64,000 nt of DNA from Chloroflexus aurantiacus J-10-fl (GTDB taxonomy: Bacteria > Chloroflexota > Chloroflexia > Chloroflexales > Chloroflexaceae): assembly GCF_000018865.1 (NCBI RefSeq), contig NC_010175.1, positions 2,790,001 through 2,854,000 of the forward strand, in the 5' to 3' direction. The position numbers and the translations under genes were made by a program. Of this stretch, positions 57,097-64,000 are shown piece after piece; position 1 is the stretch's first letter, and each line of letters begins with the position of its first letter. Below the pieces are notes generated by a model. It was not told where the DNA came from. It saw only the letters and a program-made list of their open reading frames with translations, and did no database searches.

Positions 57097-58434
57097 ATGA
57101 GTCGGCTGCTGCGCTACATCACGTATTCGATGGGCAATTTTGCCAACACAATTGCCTACCAGGTCTTCGGTAATCGGATTCAGTTCTACTATGTGGATGT
57201 GTTAGGGCTAAGTGCCGCTACTGCCGGTATTATCTGGACAATCTACGGTTTGTGGAATGCGATTAATGACCCCTTGATGGGGCAGTTATCCGACCGCACG
57301 CGCACACCAATGGGACGGCGTGTGCCGTATGTCGTCTTTGGCGCAGTGCCGCTCGGCCTCTCATTCTTTTTTCTCTGGACACCGCCGGGGCAGTCACCCT
57401 GGTTGTTAGCCGCCTATTTTCTCATCATTCTGTTCATCTTCGATACCCTCTACAGCCTGACCATTATCGCCTACAATTCGCTCTTTCCTGAAGTAGCCCC
57501 TAATTTACGCGAACGGATCAATCTGTCGGCAACCCGTGAGGTGTTGGCGACCATTGCCCTTCTGCTGTCGTTTATTCTGGCGCCGATTCTGGCCGAGACG
57601 GTGGGCTACATCTGGATGGGGGCAATCATGGGAACGCTGGTAGGGGTGGGCTACCTGATCGCAATGATTGGGGTGCGTGAAGCTCCGGTGCAGCATGACG
57701 GTCAGCAGGTACATCTGCTCACCGCGTTGCGGATTACGCTCGCCAGTCGACCGTTTCGCTGGTTTATTGGCGCGAACATCGCCAAAGAGTATGTCTGGCT
57801 GGCACTGGCTGCTATGCTCCCATTCTGGCGCAAATATGCGCTGGGTATTCAGGGGCCTATCGAAGTGGCCGGTATCCGGCTGAGCGCTGGCGATGCAGAA
57901 GCGATTCTGCTGGGAGTGCCGATTTTGCTCACCATTCCGATGCTGCTGGCCTGGCGACCACTGGTCACCCGGATCGGGCCGCGGCGCGCCTGGATGATTA
58001 CCAGTCTCTGCTTTATTCCCGGTTTTGTGATGATGATGCTGGCAACCGATTTTGTCTCCGGCCTGATGGGCACACTGCTGGTGGTGCCAGGGCTTGCCGG
58101 TTCGATGTTGATGCCGTTTCCGCTGATCTCCGAGGTGATCGATGACGACGCGGCTCGCCATGGTGTACGCCGGGAAGGTATCTTCTTCGGGATGAATGGT
58201 GGGATTACCAAACTGGCCTTCTCGGCGCAAGGGGTGCTCTTTGCGAGTGTGCTGTCGCTGGCCGGCTATGTCGCCGGGAGTGATCTGCAAACTCCTGGCG
58301 CCATTTGGGGCATTCGTTTTCTGATCGGTGGCACGACAATTATCGCCGCCTTGATCATCGTCTTTTGTATGTGGAAGTATCCGTTGGAGCGAGCGCCGAA
58401 AGCGGCATTGGCGCCGGAAAGGGTTGTGTCGTGA
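57097..58434 (+). CDS. GPH-family (MelB/MFSD2-like) cation symporter
   Basis: 445 residues with about 12 membrane helices. The N-terminus YITYSMGNFANTIAYQVF and the loop YGLWNAINDPLMGQLSDRTRTPMGRRVPYV are diagnostic of the glycoside-pentoside-hexuronide:cation symporter family. Members carry sugars, but MFSD2 homologues carry lysolipids and sphingosine 1-phosphate. Its stop overlaps the GTG start of the PLP lyase by 4 bases, so transport and lyase are expressed in fixed ratio. Confidence 0.9.
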   Translation: MSRLLRYITYSMGNFANTIAYQVFGNRIQFYYVDVLGLSAATAGIIWTIYGLWNAINDPLMGQLSDRTRTPMGRRVPYVVFGAVPLGLSFFFLWTPPGQSPWLLAAYFLIILFIFDTLYSLTIIAYNSLFPEVAPNLRERINLSATREVLATIALLLSFILAPILAETVGYIWMGAIMGTLVGVGYLIAMIGVREAPVQHDGQQVHLLTALRITLASRPFRWFIGANIAKEYVWLALAAMLPFWRKYALGIQGPIEVAGIRLSAGDAEAILLGVPILLTIPMLLAWRPLVTRIGPRRAWMITSLCFIPGFVMMMLATDFVSGLMGTLLVVPGLAGSMLMPFPLISEVIDDDAARHGVRREGIFFGMNGGITKLAFSAQGVLFASVLSLAGYVAGSDLQTPGAIWGIRFLIGGTTIIAALIIVFCMWKYPLERAPKAALAPERVVS

Positions 58435-59855
58435 GTTTTCCTGCTACAGGAATGGCTCCAGCCGAAATTCTGAGCGCACTACAGCGCTTTAAAATGGCCG
58501 ATCTCGATTGGCAACACGGTCGGGTGTGGGCGTATGTCTATCAACCAGATGCAGCGGCAACCGATCTCATGCAACAGGCGTATCTCCATTATCTGACCGA
58601 GAATTGCCTTGATCCCACCACCTTTCCCAGCACCGCTCACCTCGAACAGGAAGTGGTGCGGATGGTTGCCGATCTGCTCGGTGGTGATGAAGAGACGTGC
58701 GGGAATGTGACATCAGGTGGGACTGAGAGTATTCTGCTCGCGGTCAAGACGGCTCGTGACTGGGCACGCCACCAGCGGCCAGGGATTGATCAACCCGAAA
58801 TGGTGCTCTCGCGTACTGCCCATGCCGCTTTTCACAAAGCGGCGCACTATCTGGGCGTCAAGCCGGTCGTGGTTGATTTTGACCCGCTAACCTTCGCGGC
58901 TGATGTGGCGGCGATGCGGGCCGCGATTAACGAGCGTACCATTATGCTGGTGGCGTCAGCGCCTTCGTATGCCCAGGGTGCGCTCGATCCGGTGGCCGAC
59001 ATCGCAGCACTTGCCCAGGAATACGGCCTGCTTTGCCACGTTGATGCCTGTGTTGGTGGGATGTATCTGCCGTTTCTACGTCAGTTGGGTCGTGAGATTC
59101 CGCCCTTCGATCTGAGTGTGCCGGGGGTGACATCGCTTTCGGTTGATTTGCACAAGTATGGCTACGCCGCCAAAGGGGCATCGGTCATTCTCTACCGCCA
59201 TCGTGCGTTGCGCCGCTATCAGTTGTTTGCTTCGACCGATACCACAGCCTATACGGTCATCAACCCAACGGTGCTCAGTTCTCGTTCGGCGGGGCCGCTG
59301 GCGGCGGCCTGGGCACTTTTGCGTTACCTCGGTGCCGTCGGCTATCGTCAGATCGTGGCGGTTGTCCAGGACGCCACCGACCGTCTGATTGCCGGGATTG
59401 CGGCAATTCCCGATCTTCAGGTGCTGGGTCAACCGGTGATGAGTATGGTGGCTGTGGCCTCACCAACCATCAACGTCTTTCAACTGGCCGATGCGATGCG
59501 TCGGCGTGGATGGTATGTTCAGCCGCAATTGTCAGCTCCACACTCGCCACGTAACATCCATTTCTCGGTTTCGTATGGGGTAGCTGGCTACGTTGATGCA
59601 CTGCTCGCCGATCTTGCAGCCTGCGTTGCCGAGGTGCGCCACTGGCCGCCGGTTGACCGCAATCTGGTTGAGATGGCCGTTCGTTCGCTGACCGTTGATC
59701 ATTCTCCGTCCGCTGTACAACAGCTCTGGCAGGCCATCGGGTTGGCTGAAGGCCGGTTACCGACCGATATGGCTCTGATTAACGAAGTGCTCGATGCGCT
59801 GCCCGATGCGATTGCCAATGAACTAGTGATTGATGTCTTCAATGCGCTGTTTTAG
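58431..59855 (+). CDS. PLP-dependent lyase/decarboxylase, sphingosine-1-phosphate-lyase-like
   Basis: Fold type I PLP enzyme of 474 residues. PLP lysine Lys242 in SVDLHKYGYAAKGASVILYR; cofactor contacts NVTSGGTESILLAVKTARDW, AHAAFHKAAHYL and VDACVGGMYLPFL. The HKYGYAxKG motif is closer to S1P lyases than to glutamate decarboxylase. Known members split a phosphorylated amino alcohol into an aldehyde and phosphoethanolamine, or decarboxylate amino acids. GTG 58431 is chosen: SFPATGMAPAEIL fits the family start, GGAAAGGG lies upstream, and it makes a 4-base overlap with the transporter. There is no membrane anchor. Confidence 0.88.
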   Translation: MSFPATGMAPAEILSALQRFKMADLDWQHGRVWAYVYQPDAAATDLMQQAYLHYLTENCLDPTTFPSTAHLEQEVVRMVADLLGGDEETCGNVTSGGTESILLAVKTARDWARHQRPGIDQPEMVLSRTAHAAFHKAAHYLGVKPVVVDFDPLTFAADVAAMRAAINERTIMLVASAPSYAQGALDPVADIAALAQEYGLLCHVDACVGGMYLPFLRQLGREIPPFDLSVPGVTSLSVDLHKYGYAAKGASVILYRHRALRRYQLFASTDTTAYTVINPTVLSSRSAGPLAAAWALLRYLGAVGYRQIVAVVQDATDRLIAGIAAIPDLQVLGQPVMSMVAVASPTINVFQLADAMRRRGWYVQPQLSAPHSPRNIHFSVSYGVAGYVDALLADLAACVAEVRHWPPVDRNLVEMAVRSLTVDHSPSAVQQLWQAIGLAEGRLPTDMALINEVLDALPDAIANELVIDVFNALF

Positions 59856-59949
59856 CGGTAGTTCCTGTCACCCGCTGCCTGGATGTTGGTTGCCACTGAT
59901 GGTTTGCTGGCCTTGCTTGTGATGCGGCATAGCTGCAGGAAGGGGTAGT

Positions 59950-62484
59950 ATGACGGCGACAATCTCTCGACGAGTCTGGTTGATCACCGGTGCCGGAGGT
60001 GGTTTTGGGCGCAGCCTCGTGCGACAGCTTCTCGAACGTGGCGAGTATGTCGCTGCTGCCGACCGTAGCCTCGAACTGCTCGCCGCGCTACCTTCCTCAG
60101 AAGACGGATGTCTGTTTCCGGTTGCTATCGATCTTACCGATCCGATGACCATCCAGGCTGGTGTGGCAGCGGTGATCGACCGGTTTGGACGGATCGATGT
60201 GCTGGTGAATAACGCCGGTCTGGGTCACGGTGGCCCGCTCGAAGAGGTGTCATTGACCGACATCCGGCGCCTGTTCGATGTCAATATCATCGGGATGATG
60301 CTGATCACGCAGGCTGTCTTGCCGGTGATGCGGGCGGCTGGGGGTGGGCGGATTATCAATCTTTCATCGGATAGCGGGGTCATCGGCTTCCCGTTTCAAG
60401 GTCTCTACACTGCAACCAAGCATGCAGTGGAAGGTTTTTCCGACAGTCTGTATCAAGAGGTGGCTCCGTTCGGCATCCACGTCTCGGTCGTTCAACCCTG
60501 TGGGATGTTCAAGACGGCGATGCCGGCGAATGCGATTGCCCAGGCCCGTTCAGCGCTGAAACCTGATAGTCCCTACGCTGATCGTGTCTTACGAATGGCG
60601 TCTGCCCTATCCGCTGCCTGGGAGACAGCGCGTGATCCCGCTGAAGTTGCCCAGGCCATTCTCGACGTTGCCGATGCCGATCCGCCACCGATTCGTCGGC
60701 GAGTTGGCGCTCCTGAGCGTACCGGCTTGCTGGGTCTGCGTCAGCAGATGAGTCACGATGATCTGGTACGGTTTATCTACCGGCTGACAGCCGAACCAAC
60801 GCCACCACCGTTGCCGAAAGTGCGCGGTGATGGTGGCTGGCTGGTGGTACGCACATTGCGGGAAGCGGGTATCACCCATGCCTTCACCATTGTTGGTGGT
60901 CACAACTATCAGATCGTCAATGCCTGTCGTGAAGAGGGCTTGTGTGTCATCGATGCCCGCAACGAAATGCATGCCGCCCATATGGCCGATGCGTTTGCCC
61001 GACTGGCGCGTCGTCCTGCCTTGCTCACCGTTGATGCTGCGCCGGGGTTGGTGAATGCGGTGGCCGGGATCGAGGTAGCTTATGAAGCGCAGGTGCCGAT
61101 GATTGTCGTTTCGGCGCAGGGTTCACTGGCCGGACGGGATATTGGAGTCATGCAGGCGATTGACCAGCTCCGGCTCGTGCGCCCGATCACAAAATGGCAA
61201 CGCACCTGCTTCGAGACCAGGCGCCTACCCGAATACACGGCTGCTGCCATCAGACATGCAACTACCGGTCGGCCTGGGCCGACCTTTCTGGACTTTCCAC
61301 TTGAGGTGATGCAGGCGACCATTGATGTTGAGACCGTCCCTCAACCGCGTCACTATCGGGTGACGAGCGGCCCGCTGGCCGATCCCGACTTGCTCCGGCA
61401 GGTGATCGAGATGCTACGCAAGGCACGTCGGCCCCTGATTATTGCCGGCAGCGGGGTCTGGTGGGCGCACGGCGAAGCCGAACTCGTTCGCTTTGTCCAG
61501 ACAACCGGCATTCCGGTGTTGACGCGCAACCTGGCACGCGGCATCATCCCTGACGATCATCCGCTGGCAGCCGGCTTTTACCCGTCTCCCGCCGCCCTGG
61601 CCGACGCCTTTCTGGTTATCGGCACCCGGCTCGATTGGACAATCGGTTATGGACGACCGCCGCTCTTCTCGCCTGATGCACCGGTAGCCCAGATTGATCT
61701 CCATCCCGAAAGTATCGGCAAGACACGACCGATTGAGATCGGAATTGTCGCCGATGCGGCGCAGGCACTGCGGCAATTGAACGCAATGGTGTCGGCAACC
61801 GGGCCGTGGACAATGGATGCAGAATGGCCGGCGCTGGCGCACGGTAGTATCGCTGCAATGCGCCAGCAAACGGCTGCTGCGGCCCAATTATCAACCCGCG
61901 ATCAACGACCAATCCATTCGATTGAACTGATGCAGGCGCTGGCCGAATGCCTTCCCCGCGAAGCGATCAAGGTTGTCGATGGCGGTTACAGTGCAGCCTT
62001 CGCCATCCAATACCTCGACGCTTACGTCCCCAGCGGCGTGCTGTGGGTTGGCAGTACCGGACATCTCGGCGTCGGCTTAGGCTTTGCTATCGGGGCCAAA
62101 CGGGCCAGACCCGATGCACCGGTGGTGGCAATTATGGGTGATGGTGCCTTTGGTCTCTGTGGGATGGAGTTTGATACCGCGGTACGCCACCAGTTGCCGA
62201 TTGTGGTAGTCGTCGCCAACGATGCCGGTTGGGGTGAAACGCGCGACGGTCAGCGACGACGGTGGGGAGACGCAGCCATCGTCGGCACAGCGCTCAATCC
62301 AACCCGCTACGATGAACTGGCCCGTGCTCTCGGCGGGCACGGCGAATATGTCACGCGCCTCGACGAACTGGCGCCGGCTATACGGCGCGCTTTTGCAGCG
62401 GGAAAACCGGCATTGATCAACGTCATCACCGATCCCGAACAACGCAGCAGTGCCGTCAGCGGTCTGCCGTGGATTGTAGAGTAG
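59950..62484 (+). CDS. fusion of short-chain dehydrogenase and ThDP-dependent 2-hydroxyacyl-CoA-lyase/oxalyl-CoA-decarboxylase-like enzyme
   Basis: 844 residues, two enzymes in one chain. Residues 1-280 are a classical SDR: TGAGGGFG at 13-20, VNNAG, and the catalytic YTATK with Tyr153 and Lys157. Residues 285-844 are a complete ThDP enzyme: pyrimidine-domain Glu339 in DARNEMHAAHMADAF, the middle domain with GRPPLFSPDAPVAQIDLHPE (style of oxalyl-CoA decarboxylase and HACL), and the diphosphate motif GDGAFG at 730-735 with a downstream Asn in VANDAGWG. No frameshift or internal start explains it, and the linker TPPPLPKVRGDGG is short. AGGAAGGGG precedes the ATG. The aldehyde from one half may feed the other. 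Confidence 0.9.
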   Translation: MTATISRRVWLITGAGGGFGRSLVRQLLERGEYVAAADRSLELLAALPSSEDGCLFPVAIDLTDPMTIQAGVAAVIDRFGRIDVLVNNAGLGHGGPLEEVSLTDIRRLFDVNIIGMMLITQAVLPVMRAAGGGRIINLSSDSGVIGFPFQGLYTATKHAVEGFSDSLYQEVAPFGIHVSVVQPCGMFKTAMPANAIAQARSALKPDSPYADRVLRMASALSAAWETARDPAEVAQAILDVADADPPPIRRRVGAPERTGLLGLRQQMSHDDLVRFIYRLTAEPTPPPLPKVRGDGGWLVVRTLREAGITHAFTIVGGHNYQIVNACREEGLCVIDARNEMHAAHMADAFARLARRPALLTVDAAPGLVNAVAGIEVAYEAQVPMIVVSAQGSLAGRDIGVMQAIDQLRLVRPITKWQRTCFETRRLPEYTAAAIRHATTGRPGPTFLDFPLEVMQATIDVETVPQPRHYRVTSGPLADPDLLRQVIEMLRKARRPLIIAGSGVWWAHGEAELVRFVQTTGIPVLTRNLARGIIPDDHPLAAGFYPSPAALADAFLVIGTRLDWTIGYGRPPLFSPDAPVAQIDLHPESIGKTRPIEIGIVADAAQALRQLNAMVSATGPWTMDAEWPALAHGSIAAMRQQTAAAAQLSTRDQRPIHSIELMQALAECLPREAIKVVDGGYSAAFAIQYLDAYVPSGVLWVGSTGHLGVGLGFAIGAKRARPDAPVVAIMGDGAFGLCGMEFDTAVRHQLPIVVVVANDAGWGETRDGQRRRWGDAAIVGTALNPTRYDELARALGGHGEYVTRLDELAPAIRRAFAAGKPALINVITDPEQRSSAVSGLPWIVE

Positions 62485-62538
62485 AATAACCGGTAAGCGA
62501 TTCTGCTTTCAAGCCAGGTATTCATCAAGGAGGATGCG

Positions 62539-63930
62539 ATGACCCCGGTGGCCGCTGCATTAAGTTATCTTACGGAACATCGTGATCAACATCTGTCTGC
62601 ACTGTACGAATTGCTCAGCATCCCCAGTGTAAGCATGGATCCGGCCCACCGGGCCGATATGGTGCGAGCCGCTGAATGGCTGGCAACCTGCCTGCGGCAC
62701 ATTGGGATGCACCACACCGAAATTGTCGCCGACCACGGGCTGCCACTGGTCTACAGCGAATGGCTTGGTGCCGAACAGGCGCCAACGCTGCTCATCTACG
62801 GCCATTACGATGTACAGCCTGCCGACCCGGTAGCTGAATGGCATACACCACCCTTTACACCCTCGCTGGTCGGTGAGAACCTCTATGCTCGCGGCGCATC
62901 CGATGACAAGGGCCAGGTGATGGCCGTGATCTTTGCCCTGGCTTCCTGGCTCCAGACCAGCGGTCGTTTGCCGGTTAACGTTAAATTGATCATCGAGGGC
63001 GAAGAAGAAGTTTCGAGTACGCTGCTTCATCGTTTCGTGGCCGATCAGGCAGAACGGCTGCGTTGTGATGCGGTGTTGCTGGTGGATTCGATGATGCTCA
63101 GCCCACAACAACCACTCATCCTCTACGGCACAAGGGGCAATTGTTATCTGGAAGTGACTGTGCGTGGCCCAAAGACCGATCTCCACTCCGGTACCTTTGG
63201 CGGTGTGGTGGATAATCCGTTCAACGTGCTGGTGCGCCTGCTTGCCGCACTGCAAGATGGTGATACACGCCGGGTTCGGGTACCGGGGTTTTACGAGAAA
63301 GTGTGCATCGTTGATGACGAAGAGCGAGCGTTTATCAATCGCCTACCGGTGAGTGATGCGGTATTGCAGGCGCTGACCGGTGTGCCGGCGCTGGCCGGAG
63401 AAGAGGGCTTTACACCGCTTGAGCGGGCGAGTATCAGGCCAACCTTTGATATCCACGGCATCAGTGGCGGTTTCACGGGGCCGGGCAAAAAGACGGTGAT
63501 CCCGGCTCAGGCCAGGGCCAAACTCTCGATGCGTCTGGTACCACATCAAGACCCGGTTGAAATTGGTGAACTGGTGCGGAACTTCTTACAGCAGCAGGCA
63601 CCATCAACCGTGCAGGTATCGGTAGAGGTATTGAGTGCATCGTGGCCGGTGCTGGTTGATTATCGTCATCCGACGGTGCAGGTGGCTTCAACAGCCTTCG
63701 CAAAGGCATTTGGGCGACCGGCGGCCTTCTCAATTGGCGGAGGCACGCTGCCAATTGCGGCAACCTTCCAGAAACACCTGCAAGCGCCGCTCGTCATTAC
63801 CGGCTTTGGCCTGCCTGACGACAACCTGCACGCGCCGAATGAAAAGATATTTCTGCCCTGCCTGTTTGGCGGCAGTGCAATGATCATTCACTATCTGGCC
63901 GAACTGGCAGATGCGTATGTCTTAAGATAA
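62539..63930 (+). CDS. M20 family metallopeptidase (dipeptidase type)
   Basis: 463 residues. Zinc ligands in the M20 pattern: His89 in IYGHYDVQP, Asp122-Asp123 in ASDDKG, and the IIEGEEEVSS glutamates; a dimerisation domain lies at about 190-340 and GGGTLPIA near the end. GHYDVQP points to the CNDP/cytosolic dipeptidase branch rather than ArgE or DapE. No signal peptide. It follows the fusion gene by 54 bases with AAGGAGG before the ATG, so likely the same operon. It might free an amino-acid moiety from the pathway substrate. The stop codon lies inside a dispersed repeat. Confidence 0.92.
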   Translation: MTPVAAALSYLTEHRDQHLSALYELLSIPSVSMDPAHRADMVRAAEWLATCLRHIGMHHTEIVADHGLPLVYSEWLGAEQAPTLLIYGHYDVQPADPVAEWHTPPFTPSLVGENLYARGASDDKGQVMAVIFALASWLQTSGRLPVNVKLIIEGEEEVSSTLLHRFVADQAERLRCDAVLLVDSMMLSPQQPLILYGTRGNCYLEVTVRGPKTDLHSGTFGGVVDNPFNVLVRLLAALQDGDTRRVRVPGFYEKVCIVDDEERAFINRLPVSDAVLQALTGVPALAGEEGFTPLERASIRPTFDIHGISGGFTGPGKKTVIPAQARAKLSMRLVPHQDPVEIGELVRNFLQQQAPSTVQVSVEVLSASWPVLVDYRHPTVQVASTAFAKAFGRPAAFSIGGGTLPIAATFQKHLQAPLVITGFGLPDDNLHAPNEKIFLPCLFGGSAMIIHYLAELADAYVLR

Positions 63931-63989
63931 CCAGGTTGCAACCTTTATCACCACAGAGACACAGAGGAGATGGGGATAACCCAGGTTGA
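63927..63989 (-). repeat. CTCTGTGTC-type dispersed unit, inverted copy at the peptidase stop
   Basis: Read on the minus strand it aligns with 5272-5350: ATCAACCTGGGTTAT, CCTCTGTGTCTCTGTGGTGA, TAAAGGTTGCAACC. It overlaps the last bases of the M20 gene, including the TAA. Confidence 0.75.
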
Positions 63990-64000
63990 TACTGTGAGGC

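Noticed and set aside
57505-58290. 261-residue open frame antisense to the GPH transporter
   Set aside because: His/Gln/Arg-rich shadow of a membrane protein gene, without start signals.
57097-63930. Horizontally acquired island boundaries for the TetR-to-M20 locus
   Set aside because: No tRNA, integrase, direct-repeat ends or obvious base-composition change was seen; the repeat at 63927 alone is not evidence of an island.

Overview
The window reads as a chromosomal segment of a filamentous, gliding, photoheterotrophic Chloroflexota bacterium, most like Chloroflexus. This is an inference from gene content: an MglA GTPase next to Roadblock proteins, a PFOR (NifJ) overlapping a dihydroorotate-dehydrogenase-like gene, a CIRCE-controlled hrcA-grpE-dnaK-dnaJ operon, SBBP-repeat surface proteins and gaps full of dispersed repeats. 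No species marker such as rRNA is present, and I saw no rRNA, tRNA, CRISPR array, transposase or prophage. Most of the window is ordinary housekeeping sequence.

Layout. 1-3.8 kb: tilS (cut by the window edge), hpt and ftsH, with a CRP-consensus palindrome ahead of ftsH. 3.8-5.4 kb: a gene-free stretch holding several repeat families. 5.4-11.7 kb (minus): an orphan ABC-2 permease, then a tight ggt / acyl-CoA synthetase / coaA / panE run. 12.3-18.0 kb (plus): rpsO, pnp, an alpha/beta hydrolase and a RecQ-type helicase. 18.5-21.5 kb (minus): a degenerate PPM-phosphatase/propeller membrane protein overlapping a lipoprotein gene. 21.6-24.2 kb (plus): ffh, rpsP, khpA, rimM. 24.2-28.4 kb (minus): purH, hisIE and a hybrid sensor kinase. 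28.5-31.3 kb (minus): a gliding/polarity-type module (HTH protein, two Roadblock proteins, MglA GTPase, DUF4388 protein). 31.8-36.1 kb (plus): a GAF-PAS kinase, a DUF58 protein, trxB and a small conserved-looking protein. 36.2-39.7 kb (minus): HAD phosphatase, single-domain response regulator, gdhA, acetyltransferase and a small membrane protein. 40.1-45.9 kb (minus): the heat-shock operon ending in rlmB. 46.0-49.9 kb (minus): one giant SBBP beta-propeller surface protein split by a one-base frameshift. 50.6-56.1 kb: a DUF2064-like gene, then nifJ and its partner.

The most unusual part is 56.2-63.9 kb, five plus-strand genes: a TetR regulator behind a textbook promoter with a palindrome at the start site; a GPH-family symporter; an overlapping PLP enzyme of the sphingosine-1-phosphate lyase type; an 844-residue fusion of a short-chain dehydrogenase to a ThDP enzyme of the oxalyl-CoA decarboxylase / 2-hydroxyacyl-CoA lyase type; and an M20 peptidase. 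Together they look like an inducible uptake-and-cleavage pathway that releases and reduces (or oxidises) aldehydes. The substrate is not evident from sequence. A lipid-like or long-chain-base-like compound is one testable idea.

Dispersed repeats recur in the gaps at about 4.1, 5.3, 12.0, 18.1 and 63.9 kb. They explain most gene-free sequence longer than 400 bases.
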